Positions 44,210 to 51,947 of a DNA stretch of 64,000 nucleotides are shown piece after piece. The stretch spans positions 1-64,000 of the forward strand of contig NZ_SKCD01000013.1 of NCBI RefSeq assembly GCF_006542765.1, read 5' to 3'. Numbering within the stretch: the stretch's first letter is position 1; each line of letters starts with the position of its first letter. This DNA is from Paenibacillus luteus. Lineage in GTDB: Bacteria; Bacillota; Bacilli; Paenibacillales; Paenibacillaceae. Made by a program: the position numbers and the translations under genes. The notes beneath the pieces were generated by a model. It was not told the DNA's origin, made no database searches, and worked only from the letters and a program-made list of their open reading frames with translations.

Positions 44210-44497
44210 ATGAAGTTAATAGTTGAGCAGCCAGCGGCAAGCTGGTACAAGACGGAGATGGGGCTGGTCGACGGAGACGCGATTCGTATATTTGTGCGTT
44301 TAGGCGGCTGTGGCAGCGTACATCCGGGTCTTTCCCTTGGCATCACCAAGGATGAGCCAAGAAGCATCGGTTTGAGCGTAGAAGCGGAAGGCGTAACTTA
44401 TTATATAGAAGAAGATAATTTATGGTATTTGGAGAAAAAGTCGCTTCGCATCTCGTTTGACGAGAAACACGAAGAAATCAAAATGGATGTAGAGTAA
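44210..44497 (+). CDS. HesB/YneR-like small protein lacking the Fe-S cysteines
   Basis: A 95-residue cytoplasmic protein with the HesB/IscA-like fold signature MKLIVEQPAASWYKTEMGL, then IRIFVRLGGCGSVHPGLSLG. Typical A-type Fe-S carriers have three conserved cysteines; this sequence has one, as in the YneR/YqkB side branch of Bacillales. A GGGAGTTAACCGCG sequence precedes the ATG. Function unknown. Confidence 0.75.
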   Translation: MKLIVEQPAASWYKTEMGLVDGDAIRIFVRLGGCGSVHPGLSLGITKDEPRSIGLSVEAEGVTYYIEEDNLWYLEKKSLRISFDEKHEEIKMDVE

Positions 44498-44502
44498 GAA
44501 GT

Positions 44503-44550
44503 AAGGGTGCCTCATTGCCGGGTTAACGGTGAGGCGCCCTTGTTTTTTAC
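44503..44550. terminator. Bidirectional terminator
   Basis: AAGGGTGCCTCA pairs with TGAGGCGCCCTT (one mismatch), followed by GTTTTTTAC. It lies between the converging HesB-like gene and the YheC/D gene and can serve both. Confidence 0.8.
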
Positions 44551-44593
44551 GTATAGGAAAGTATATGAGTTTGCTTATACTTTCTCTATCCAT

Positions 44594-45661
44594 CTACGCT
44601 TGGTCGATGGATACTGTTCGCAGCTGAGAGAGATAATAAGCATACTCCAAGGGAGTTCTGTATATTCGTTTGGTAAGTTCCGGGATTTTAAGATCCTTAT
44701 ACATTTCTTTTTGTGGTTTCCCGTTAAGCTCAATGATCCATGGTTTTTTTTGTTTATCTATGACAAAGTCGACACTCAGCTCTCCCAATAATCCGATACA
44801 GCTTTCTGCTGATTTGGCAGCTTGTATAGCGAGGTCGTACAATGCTTCGAGTGTTTTATCTCTTTCCTCTGCAGATAGTAACTGTCCTAGCAAGTCATAG
44901 GTGTCATAAATCGTTTCACACATACTCGTATTAAAATAGTCTTTGTACGCCACTCTGCTTATTATCGCTGTGACCGTCCAGCTTCCTAAAATCCCTTTCT
45001 GCGCAAGAACCCTTATATCAAAAAAATGATCACCAAGCTGCTCCGTACGAATACCCTGCTGAATAATGTAGTTATTCACTCCAACTAGCTTATCCAAGAG
45101 CATCGGCAACTGTTCATTTTTTCTGCAAATATAGAGGGGGGCCAAGCTATGCAAGGAGATATGAACATCCCCGTTATGCATTAATTCAATCCGGTAGACG
45201 GATTCCCCCTTTGAGCCGTAGAAGGGCTTTAAATATAAGATTTTGTACTTGGCGATTAGCGACGCCATATTCTCTCTTTTGTATAAGAAGGTGTCGGGTA
45301 AATGCGGACTAAGCCAGAATTGCGTTAATTGGTTATAAAGCTCCCATTTATTAAAATGGTTGACGGTGTTGAAGCATTTGTTTTTGCCAATAGCGAGCTC
45401 CAAGCGTTGGAGTGTCGTTATTTTTTTGTTAAAGCCCCGATTATAAACGGCATCAGGAAAAGGGTATGAACGCTGCTTCCAGCTGTCCTTCTTTTGGCCA
45501 AGTCCATTAATTCTTCGTTTCTCCCAAACAATATCTGCTGGTGTAAAGGCGAATAGTCTCAAATTCAAGTCGTTATATTGTTTATGAAGTTCTAAAATCG
45601 TTTTTCTATGTTTTTTTTGCATGACAAAAATTCCGATTAAAGGGTGGCTCTCCACTATCAT
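44594..45661 (-). CDS. YheC/YheD family endospore coat-associated protein
   Basis: 355 residues with an ATP-grasp-like fold. It opens HPLIGIFVMQKKHRK; other family features are FPDAVYNRGF, YLKPFYGSKGESVYRIE and ELSVDFVIDKQKKPWIIELNGKPQ. Proteins of this family are associated with the spore coat in B. subtilis (YheC/YheD). The ATG at 45661 follows GGAGCAGGGAGAG; the frame is open upstream to a GTG at 45679, which would lie within that ribosome binding site. It is divergent from the collagen-like gene, both plausibly expressed in the mother cell. Confidence 0.85.
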   Translation of the reverse strand: MIVESHPLIGIFVMQKKHRKTILELHKQYNDLNLRLFAFTPADIVWEKRRINGLGQKKDSWKQRSYPFPDAVYNRGFNKKITTLQRLELAIGKNKCFNTVNHFNKWELYNQLTQFWLSPHLPDTFLYKRENMASLIAKYKILYLKPFYGSKGESVYRIELMHNGDVHISLHSLAPLYICRKNEQLPMLLDKLVGVNNYIIQQGIRTEQLGDHFFDIRVLAQKGILGSWTVTAIISRVAYKDYFNTSMCETIYDTYDLLGQLLSAEERDKTLEALYDLAIQAAKSAESCIGLLGELSVDFVIDKQKKPWIIELNGKPQKEMYKDLKIPELTKRIYRTPLEYAYYLSQLRTVSIDQA

Positions 45662-45862
45662 CTCTCCCTGCTCCAGCACTTTTATTATTTAATGCGAGCA
45701 TAGAGTAGATGGATTGGGACATTAACATAATGAAGGAGCCATAGAATGAAAATAGTTCTCTATTTTGCCTATTTTTTAAAATTGATAGGTGTTTGCTGTG
45801 TTTATCTTTTAATGAAATCAATATAATGGACTATGTTTGTCTGATCATAAGGAGCTGAGTAC

Positions 45863-46816
45863 ATGGGAAGGTGTAATTGCCCTCCTGGCCCTCCAGGACC
45901 TGAGGGTCCAAGTGGTCCTCAAGGTATAGCGGGTTCGTCAGGTGCGACAGGAGCAGCGGGAACGGCGGGTCCAGCAGGGCCAGTAGGCCCCGCGGGTACG
46001 ACAGGAGTGACGGGAACGGCAGGCGCAGCAGGCCCCGTGGGTGCAACAGGAGCGACGGGAACGGCAGGAGAAGCAGGCGCAGCAGGCCCCGTGGGTGCAA
46101 CAGGAGCGACGGGAACGGGGGGAGAAGCAGGCGCAGCAGGACCGACCGGTGCGACAGGAGCGACGGGAACGGGGGGAGAAGTTGGCCCAGCAGGACCAAC
46201 CGGTTCAACAGGAGCGACGGGAACGGGGGGAGAAGTTGGCCCAGCAGGACCAACCGGTTCAACAGGAGCGACGGGAACGGCAGGAGAAGCAGGCCCAGCA
46301 GGACCGACCGGTACGACAGGAGCGACGGGAACGGCAGGAGAAGCAGGCCCAGCAGGACCGACCGGTACGACAGGAGCGACGGGAACAGGTGGAATATTAG
46401 GTTTTGCGGACTTCTTCGCGCTTATGCCTCCTGATAATCCAACAACGGTTGCTGCTGGAACTGATGTTAGTTTCCCACAGGATGGGCCTACAAGCGGCAT
46501 AGGAGTATCTCGCACAGGACCAAGTACTTTCAACATAGCTGCAATAGGGACTTATCAGGTCTTTTTTCAAGTAAGTGTCGATGAAGCGGGTCAACTGCTT
46601 TTAACGCTTAATGGTGCGGATTTAGCTTATACAGTGGTGGGCCGCGCAACAGGAACTTCGCAGCTTGTCGGCGTCTCAATTGTGCAAACAACGGCTACTA
46701 ATTCTATATTAACGGTAAGAAATCCCGCCGGTAATCCGGCAGCATTGACGATTACTCCACTTGCTGGAGGTACAAGATCCGTTTCGGCACATCTTGTTAT
46801 TACGCATCTTGCTTAA
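45863..46816 (+). CDS. Collagen-like protein with BclA-type C-terminal domain
   Basis: 317 residues. After GRCNCPP comes an uninterrupted Gly-X-Y tract (about residues 8-178), rich in GATGAT and GPAGPTG, built from an 18-residue (54-base) repeat such as [18 protein letters not shown]. The C-terminal ~135 residues ([43 protein letters not shown]) resemble the trimeric jellyroll head of exosporium BclA proteins. No signal peptide is present, as for spore-surface collagen-like proteins assembled inside the mother cell. GGAGCTGAG precedes the ATG. Repeat-driven length changes between strains are likely. Confidence 0.88.
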   Translation: MGRCNCPPGPPGPEGPSGPQGIAGSSGATGAAGTAGPAGPVGPAGTTGVTGTAGAAGPVGATGATGTAGEAGAAGPVGATGATGTGGEAGAAGPTGATGATGTGGEVGPAGPTGSTGATGTGGEVGPAGPTGSTGATGTAGEAGPAGPTGTTGATGTAGEAGPAGPTGTTGATGTGGILGFADFFALMPPDNPTTVAAGTDVSFPQDGPTSGIGVSRTGPSTFNIAAIGTYQVFFQVSVDEAGQLLLTLNGADLAYTVVGRATGTSQLVGVSIVQTTATNSILTVRNPAGNPAALTITPLAGGTRSVSAHLVITHLA

Positions 46817-46887
46817 ATAATATCTGATTAGGCATAGTCAAATTTATAATCATGTTACGTATCCTTTAGTACATGCATATACAAGTT

Positions 46888-46933
46888 AAAGAGCTCTCCG
46901 TTTAGCCTTTACAGGCAATTTGGAGAGCTCTTT
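46888..46933. terminator. Bidirectional terminator after the collagen-like gene
   Basis: AAAGAGCTCTCC pairs perfectly with GGAGAGCTCTTT; the loop contains a nested GCCT/AGGC. T and A runs on the two sides let it act for both the collagen-like gene and the converging fnr-like gene. Confidence 0.8.
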
Positions 46934-47029
46934 CGATTAAAGCGGATATGACTGAAGGCTGGCACAAGACATACTTTTTAGCAACAGTTTACTGTCACTT
47001 TCTCTACGTTGTTCCCGGAGGATAGTTGT

Positions 47030-47767
47030 TTAAACCCGGCAAATTTCAATGGGGCATTGCTCGCATCTGCAGGTGTTGCGAAGATAATCCATATTTTTAA
47101 TGACGATCGTTCCGTTGCTGATTTCGAGAACCTCTGCCTTGCGCATATCGCTGAGCATGCGGTTGACGCTCTCCCGCGTGGCTCCGATCATCTCCGCAAG
47201 ATCCATATTGGTCGCCTTGTAGTTTATCGTTATTTGATTGTCTCGCTTAATGCCATAGGAGTTGCTCATGCGGATCAACAGGGAGCAAAGCGCACCCGGC
47301 TTGCCGTAGAGGAGCAAATCCCGGAACTTGGTCTGCGTCATCCGGTACATGGCGCCCATCCACCGCATAAACTCAATGGCAAGGTCGCCATTGGCAAGCA
47401 GAAGCTTCTCAAGTTCCCCTTGCTCGATTACCCCAAACTCGGCAGCCTCAATGACCTCTGCGCTAAAGGCCTGAACAGAAGGCTGAAACGGCGTTATATG
47501 TCCAAACATATCACCAGCATGATGAAGATAAAGGGTGATTTTATTGCCTGTATCGGTCGTTTTCGTCAGCTTGACACGGCCTTTCCTTACATAATACATA
47601 TATTCGGCGGATTCGCCTTCTTGAAACAAAAAGCCGTGAACGTCGACTTTTCGGGTATGCATAATGCCCTTTAGCTTGTTGAAGTTTTCTTCGGAGAAAA
47701 AAGCGGCCACCCCTGTATCCTGCCTGCTTTCCCCTTCATTTAAAAGCGAGTATATGCTTACTGCCAT
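47030..47767 (-). CDS. fnr: Fnr-type Crp-family regulator with C-terminal Fe-S cysteine cluster
   Basis: 245 residues. The N-terminal cyclic-nucleotide-like beta barrel (VHGFLFQEGESAEYMYYVRKG, LYLHHAGDMFGH) is followed by a winged helix with MDLAEMIGATRESVNRMLSD. The tail CRCEQCPIEIC has Cys-x2-Cys-x4-Cys (C235, C238, C243), the same spacing as the [4Fe-4S]-ligating cysteines reported for B. subtilis Fnr, plus an extra C233. It should activate anaerobic genes when oxygen is low. Its neighbours, a formate/nitrite transporter, lactate dehydrogenase and DoxX protein, fit, and an exact TGTGA-N6-TCACA site lies at 49752. Confidence 0.85.
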   Translation of the reverse strand: MAVSIYSLLNEGESRQDTGVAAFFSEENFNKLKGIMHTRKVDVHGFLFQEGESAEYMYYVRKGRVKLTKTTDTGNKITLYLHHAGDMFGHITPFQPSVQAFSAEVIEAAEFGVIEQGELEKLLLANGDLAIEFMRWMGAMYRMTQTKFRDLLLYGKPGALCSLLIRMSNSYGIKRDNQITINYKATNMDLAEMIGATRESVNRMLSDMRKAEVLEISNGTIVIKNMDYLRNTCRCEQCPIEICRV

Positions 47768-47833
47768 TGCTTGCCAGCCCCTCTCGGCTTATCTCTTGTT
47801 TCTATTTTAAATGAAGGAGCGCTCCAGCCATAT

Positions 47834-47903
47834 CGGGGAACCTCCCTATTTATTCCGAGGCTTTCGAGCAGAAACCCTGAGTAATAGTTCAGGGAGTTCC
47901 CCG
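47834..47903. other. Large hairpin in the fnr-transporter intergenic region
   Basis: CGGGGAACCTCCCT (47834-47847) pairs with AGGGAGTTCCCCG (47891-47903) with one bulge, enclosing about 43 bases that contain a smaller CCCTGA/TCAGGG hairpin. A second small hairpin follows (CCCCTAGAATAAGGG, 47925-47939). It could be a structured leader for either divergent gene. No T run follows, so it is not a simple terminator. Confidence 0.5.
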
Positions 47904-48001
47904 ACATACAAATGAAAAGGAATCCCCTAGAATAAGGGTATGGCAAGGGCAAGCAAACAAAGCTCAAGTCACCATGCATCAATTGTAAGGGGGTTTACAA
48001 G

Positions 48002-48784
48002 GTGGAGCACATACCTTTAAAAAGGGTTGAGCAGCTTGCTTTGAAGAAGCAGAAGGTGTTTCTGTCAAGCAAACTGAGGTATATATTGCGAGCGATGCTG
48101 GCGAGTATGTTTATCGGCTTCGGTGTCATCGTGGCTTTTAAGACCGGCAGCTTCTTCTATGAAACGCATAGCCCGCTCACTTATCCGATGGCGGCGATCA
48201 CGTTCGGCGCAGCTATTATCCTCATTGCTTATGGCGGAGGAGACTTGTTCACCGGCAATACCTTCTACTTTACCTTCACTGCCCTGCGCGGCAAAATGCG
48301 CTGGGCAAACGTAATCAAATTATGGATTACGAGCTATGCAGGAAATTTTCTGGGAGCTGTTGCTTTTGCTCTTCTGATTTGGGCGACAGGGCTATTCAAG
48401 GATGCTTCCGTTAACGGTTTTCTGCTAAGCGTGGTAGAGAAGAAGCTTCACGCTCCCGTATTGGAATTATTTTTCCGAGGCGTGTTGTGTAACTGGTTGG
48501 TCTGCCTTGCATTTTTCGTACCGATGTCGCTGCGCGGCGATGGACCTAAGCTATTCGCCATGATGCTGTTCGTGTTCTGCTTCTTTATTTCCGGTTACGA
48601 GCACAGCATCGCTAATCTTTGCACGTTCGCCATTGCGTTAGTTCTTAATCACCCGGGCACGATTTCACTCGGAGGCATGATTCATAATCTGGTTCCGGTG
48701 ACGCTCGGCAATTTAATCGGCGGTTCCGTCCTGATGGGCGTTATGTATTATTTCGTAAATAAACCATTTGATGAGGTGGAATAA
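48002..48784 (+). CDS. Formate/nitrite transporter (FNT) family channel
   Basis: 260 residues, about six membrane helices. RAMLASMFIGFGVIVAF, then YGGGDLFTGNTFYFT and GVLCNWLVCLAF are typical FNT segments, with the pore region IANLCTFAIAL (commonly N-M in better-known members). The GTG at 48002 follows TAAGGGGG. The next gene, lactate dehydrogenase, starts 2 bases after its stop, so export of a fermentation acid (formate or lactate) under Fnr control is a reasonable idea; nitrite uptake is the alternative. Confidence 0.87.
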   Translation: MEHIPLKRVEQLALKKQKVFLSSKLRYILRAMLASMFIGFGVIVAFKTGSFFYETHSPLTYPMAAITFGAAIILIAYGGGDLFTGNTFYFTFTALRGKMRWANVIKLWITSYAGNFLGAVAFALLIWATGLFKDASVNGFLLSVVEKKLHAPVLELFFRGVLCNWLVCLAFFVPMSLRGDGPKLFAMMLFVFCFFISGYEHSIANLCTFAIALVLNHPGTISLGGMIHNLVPVTLGNLIGGSVLMGVMYYFVNKPFDEVE

Positions 48785-48786
48785 CA

Positions 48787-49701
48787 ATGAAAAAAACAAA
48801 AGTAGTCGTAATCGGAGTAGGGGCGGTCGGATCCACAACAGCTTATACCTTGCTGCTTCGCAGCCGGATGGATGAGCTTGTACTCATTGATGCTAATGCA
48901 GGCAAGGCAGTCGGGGATGCGCTCGATATGAATCACGGCATGCCGTTTCTGGGTCAAACGAAAGTATGGGCAGGCACCTACGAGGACTGCAAGGATGCGG
49001 ATATCGTCATTATTACGGCAGGAGCGGCGCAAAAGCCTGGCGAGCCGAGGCTCAATCTACTCAAGCGCAACATTGCTATCTATGAGAGCATCGTTACGGA
49101 AGTATTGAAATACAATGATGATGGCATTCTGCTGATTGCTACGAACCCGGTAGACATTATGAGTTACTTCTGCTGGCAAAAATCGGGCTGGCCGACCCAC
49201 CGCGTCATTGGCTCTGGCACTCTGCTCGACAGCGCACGGTTCCGCTATCTGATTGGAGAGAAATTGCAGCTCGATCCACGCAGCGTGCATGCCCATATTA
49301 TCGGGGAGCATGGCGATTCCGAGCTTCCGGTATGGAGCCTTGCGAACGTAGCTGGCTCTTCCATCGCGCTAAGCGAAGAAGAGAAAACGGATATTTTTAC
49401 CCACACAAGAGATGCGGCTTATGAAATTATTGAAGCCAAAGGCGCAACGTACTATGCGATTGCTTTGGCGCTGGACCGGATCGTTACAGCGATTTTGCGC
49501 AATGAATCGGCAGTCCTCAACGTATCTACGCTGGTAGAGAACTACCATGGCTTATCGGATGTGTACATGGGTGTACCATGTGTCGTCGATCGCCAAGGGG
49601 TACGAGAGGTGCTAGATATTCCGATTACCGAAGAAGAAAAGGCGCTGCTGCACCGTTCGGCTAGCAAGCTGAAGGAGCTTATTGAAACGATTTCGGTATA
49701 A
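48787..49701 (+). CDS. ldh: L-lactate dehydrogenase
   Basis: Reduces pyruvate to lactate with NADH, regenerating NAD in fermentation. 304 residues with the N-terminal VVVIGVGAVGSTTAYTLL, the substrate region TNPVDIMSYFCWQKSGWP and the catalytic HIIGEHGDSELPVW. The arginine just before SGTLLDSARFR fits lactate rather than malate dehydrogenases in context, though malate dehydrogenase cannot be fully excluded by eye. It is coupled to the FNT channel gene, with GAGGTGG before the ATG. Confidence 0.87.
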   Translation: MKKTKVVVIGVGAVGSTTAYTLLLRSRMDELVLIDANAGKAVGDALDMNHGMPFLGQTKVWAGTYEDCKDADIVIITAGAAQKPGEPRLNLLKRNIAIYESIVTEVLKYNDDGILLIATNPVDIMSYFCWQKSGWPTHRVIGSGTLLDSARFRYLIGEKLQLDPRSVHAHIIGEHGDSELPVWSLANVAGSSIALSEEEKTDIFTHTRDAAYEIIEAKGATYYAIALALDRIVTAILRNESAVLNVSTLVENYHGLSDVYMGVPCVVDRQGVREVLDIPITEEEKALLHRSASKLKELIETISV

Positions 49702-49751
49702 CCAGTATGAAGGGCAGTTAAATAAAAATGGGCTGCCCCATTCGTCCACTT

Positions 49752-49767
49752 TGTGAAATAGATCACA
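49752..49767 (+). promoter_or_regulatory. Fnr box
   Basis: TGTGAAATAGATCACA is an exact TGTGA-N6-TCACA palindrome, the B. subtilis Fnr consensus. It lies about 60 bases before the DoxX gene and 2 kb from the Fnr-type gene. A -10-like TATAGT follows at 49788-49793. The position is consistent with activation. Confidence 0.75.
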
Positions 49768-49828
49768 TACTAACGAGTTAACAAGGTTTATAGTGAAGAT
49801 ACATTATAAAACAAAGGAGCTGATCGTC

Positions 49829-50362
49829 ATGGTGATCAGATGGCTAAGCGAAAATAAATATGCAGCGGGGTTGCTGCTCGTACTGCGCGTATACTTGGGT
49901 TGGCAGTGGCTGAGCGCAGGCTGGCATAAATTAGGTGGATTCGATGCCAGCGGATTTTTGAAAGGGGCAATTGGTACTCCGGTAATTGATAGAGCAACCA
50001 ATGAGCTAGTATACCCAACGTTTACCGCATTTCTTGAACATGTGGCCTTGCCGAATGCCAAAATCATAAATGTAGTGATTCCGATTGGTGAATGTCTTGT
50101 AGGATTGGGACTTATCGTAGGTGCCTTAACGGCAACCGCCGCTTTTTTCGGACTATTAATGAACTTCATGTTCATGTTCGCGGGTACCGTATCGACTAAC
50201 CCTTGGCTCATGCTCTTCGGAATGATCGTGGTCGTCGCAGGAACGAACGCAGGCAAATACGGTGTGGATTACTTTGCTCTTCCATTCCTTCGCAAAACGT
50301 TCCAAAAGATGAAAGGCCGTGGAGATAACGGTGGCATAAATAACAGAACGATCCCTCGCTAA
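49829..50362 (+). CDS. DoxX family membrane protein
   Basis: 177 residues, four or so helices. RVYLGWQWLSAGWHKLGGF at the N-terminus and PLGECLVGLGL-type segment (IPIGECLVGLGLIVGAL) are DoxX/thiosulfate-quinone oxidoreductase-like features. The ATG at 49829 follows AAAGGAGCTG; the frame is open to 49793. An exact Fnr box upstream predicts expression at low oxygen. Electron partner unknown. Confidence 0.82.
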   Translation: MVIRWLSENKYAAGLLLVLRVYLGWQWLSAGWHKLGGFDASGFLKGAIGTPVIDRATNELVYPTFTAFLEHVALPNAKIINVVIPIGECLVGLGLIVGALTATAAFFGLLMNFMFMFAGTVSTNPWLMLFGMIVVVAGTNAGKYGVDYFALPFLRKTFQKMKGRGDNGGINNRTIPR

Positions 50363-50407
50363 CCATATATAAAAGAGTGACATCCATTGCATTTAAAATG
50401 TGAAAAG

Positions 50408-50455
50408 GAAGCGAAGCGAGAAGAGCGTTCTGGAGAAACGAAGGTTTCGCTTCAT
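50408..50455. repeat. Second copy of the dispersed CGTTCTGGAGAAACGAAG repeat
   Basis: GAAGCGAAGCGAG and CGTTCTGGAGAAACGAAG repeat the left arm of the element at 16226 with the same order and spacing. The right arm is not evident. It lies in the 370-base gap after the DoxX gene. Confidence 0.6.
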
Positions 50456-50529
50456 CAATCAGTTCACCGGAATTCTTAAGTTCAGCTTATATAGAATGTA
50501 ACAGGTGTAAATCATAATCAGTCCGCTAA

Positions 50530-50567
50530 AAGCCGCAGGTGAATCTAGTTCACCTAGCGGCTTCTTT
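50530..50567 (+). terminator. Rho-independent terminator after the DoxX gene
   Basis: AAGCCGCAGGTGAA and TTCACCTAGCGGCTT pair around a short loop, with one unpaired base, followed by CTTT. It closes the Fnr-associated cluster. Confidence 0.75.
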
Positions 50568-50735
50568 GTAACTATGAGGCTGGCCACTCCATTTGAGTTA
50601 GCAGTAATTTCTCCTGCTATTTCATTTCGCCAAAAAAGCCTTATTCGAGATGCCTTATTTGACAGTAGGGCTTTAGTTTGTTATTTTTAAAATATTATAA
50701 TCTTATTGGTTTAGTCGGTATTAGGTGAGCGAGGG

Positions 50736-51647
50736 GTGTTTCCTATTAACATTGAAAATATTGAGGCCTTCGTCTACGTTATTCACTGTGGAAGCTTTAA
50801 TAAGGCTGCCGATGCTCTCTATTTGTCCCAGCCATCCGTAACGGCCAGGATTAAATCGCTGGAGCAGGAGCTTGACTGCAAGCTGTTTGATCGGCAAGGT
50901 AAGCAAATCCAGATTACAGAGGATGGCAAACGATTTTTGCCCTATGCCCAGCAGCTTCTCCTGATTTACCAGAAGGGCAAGCTGCATATCAATCAGAAGA
51001 AATCACAGCCCAATGAATTCCGAATTGGCTGTACCGTATCGGTATCTAATTATATTATTCCTGATTTGCTGCCGCGTCTGAAGCTGAAGTTTCCGAATAC
51101 GCATTATAAGCTTGTGACCGGCACGACAGACGAGATTACAAATAAAGTGCTTGGCAAGGAAGTGGATATCGGCTTTGTCCGGAACGTGAACCATCCCAGC
51201 CTGCAATCCAGCAAGTTTTACGAGGACCCGATTCAGCTATATGCTTATGAGGGGCATCCTTTTCTGACGTCGGATAATCTGACGATTGAATCGATTGCCG
51301 AGCAGCCGCTGGTGTTCTTTGAATGCGGCTCGCTGGACTGGCTTCGGATTCACCGCATATTCGAGCATTTAGATTTGCCACCTAATATTCAAATCCAAAC
51401 GGATAATTCAGAGATGGCCAAGAAGCTTGTTATGCAGAAAGCAGGAATCGGATTTTTGCCTAATTTGTGTGCCAAGCAGGAAATATTGGATGGGAAGCTG
51501 CATCCGATTCGCGTTCCTGAGACCGAGGGGATTTTCTTACAGACCAATCTTATTTCGCATCATGGTGAGCATTTGGAGCTGCTCGATGCGATTACTGGAA
51601 TCGGAAAGCAGCTTGCTGGTGAGAAACTCAGCTTATCGGCAATTTAA
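50736..51647 (+). CDS. LysR family transcriptional regulator, YtlI-like by position
   Basis: 303 residues. N-terminal winged HTH IENIEAFVYVIHCGSFNKAA, SQPSVTARIKSLEQEL, then an effector-binding domain. The GTG at 50736 is the first usable start and follows AGGTGAGCGAG. In B. subtilis the LysR protein YtlI activates the ytmI operon for S-modified cysteine use; here the LysR gene is immediately upstream of a comparable transporter and enzyme set, in the same orientation and separated by a terminator. A perfect palindrome before the transporter promoter is its probable site. Effector unknown. Confidence 0.85.
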   Translation: MFPINIENIEAFVYVIHCGSFNKAADALYLSQPSVTARIKSLEQELDCKLFDRQGKQIQITEDGKRFLPYAQQLLLIYQKGKLHINQKKSQPNEFRIGCTVSVSNYIIPDLLPRLKLKFPNTHYKLVTGTTDEITNKVLGKEVDIGFVRNVNHPSLQSSKFYEDPIQLYAYEGHPFLTSDNLTIESIAEQPLVFFECGSLDWLRIHRIFEHLDLPPNIQIQTDNSEMAKKLVMQKAGIGFLPNLCAKQEILDGKLHPIRVPETEGIFLQTNLISHHGEHLELLDAITGIGKQLAGEKLSLSAI

Positions 51648-51747
51648 AAGCTTTAATAGAAAACCTCTATTATCGGGATGTCTGCAGCTATGTTACATTT
51701 ATATTGTCAGTAAAGCCGATTGGAATAGTGTATTATAACGTATCCGT

Positions 51748-51780
51748 CCGCTGCTTCTTCTGAAGCAGCGGATTTTTTTT
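51748..51780 (+). terminator. Rho-independent terminator after the LysR gene
   Basis: CCGCTGCTTC-TTCT-GAAGCAGCGG is a perfect 10-base stem with a tetraloop, followed by ATTTTTTTT. Confidence 0.92.
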
Positions 51781-51811
51781 ACGCTTAAAGTGCATTGGAC
51801 AAATCAATTTG

Positions 51812-51832
51812 CTTATAGAAGATCTCTATAAG
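51812..51832 (+). promoter_or_regulatory. Perfect palindrome, probable LysR binding site
   Basis: CTTATAGA-N5-TCTATAAG has eight-base perfect arms and contains the T-N11-A spacing typical of LysR-type sites. It ends 8 bases before the -35 of the transporter operon promoter, the position of an activator site. Confidence 0.65.
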
Positions 51833-51840
51833 AAATAGCA

Positions 51841-51870
51841 TTGACGAAGTTGGCATTCAGGTGGTAAAGT
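51841..51870 (+). promoter_or_regulatory. Sigma-A promoter of the S-conjugate transporter operon
   Basis: TTGACG (51841-51846) and TAAAGT (51865-51870) with an 18-base spacer. An imperfect palindrome follows the -10. Confidence 0.6.
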
Positions 51871-51881
51871 GAATTTAACGC

Positions 51882-51908
51882 TAATTCTTACTTAACAGGT
51901 AGGAATTA
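51882..51908 (+). promoter_or_regulatory. Inverted repeat just downstream of the transporter promoter
   Basis: TAATTCTTAC-N7-GTAGGAATTA has 9 of 10 positions paired. It overlaps the expected transcription start, a repressor position. In B. subtilis the corresponding operon is repressed by the Rrf2-family cysteine regulator CymR; whether this is a CymR box cannot be judged here. Confidence 0.45.
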
Positions 51909-51947
51909 TAAGGATTTAAAAACTTCATTATTTGGGGGAAAAAGAAA

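Noticed and set aside
46041..46400. 119-codon frame-shifted open frame in the collagen tract
   Set aside because: Same repeat artefact; the charged QQERRERQE periodicity is the 54-base unit in another frame.
45919..46536. 205-codon minus-strand open frame rich in Pro-Val-Ala
   Set aside because: It mirrors the Gly-X-Y repeat of the collagen-like gene; repeat composition keeps the opposite frame open by chance.
47758..47982. 74-codon minus-strand open frame upstream of fnr
   Set aside because: It covers the structured intergenic region and overlaps the fnr start with no ribosome binding site.
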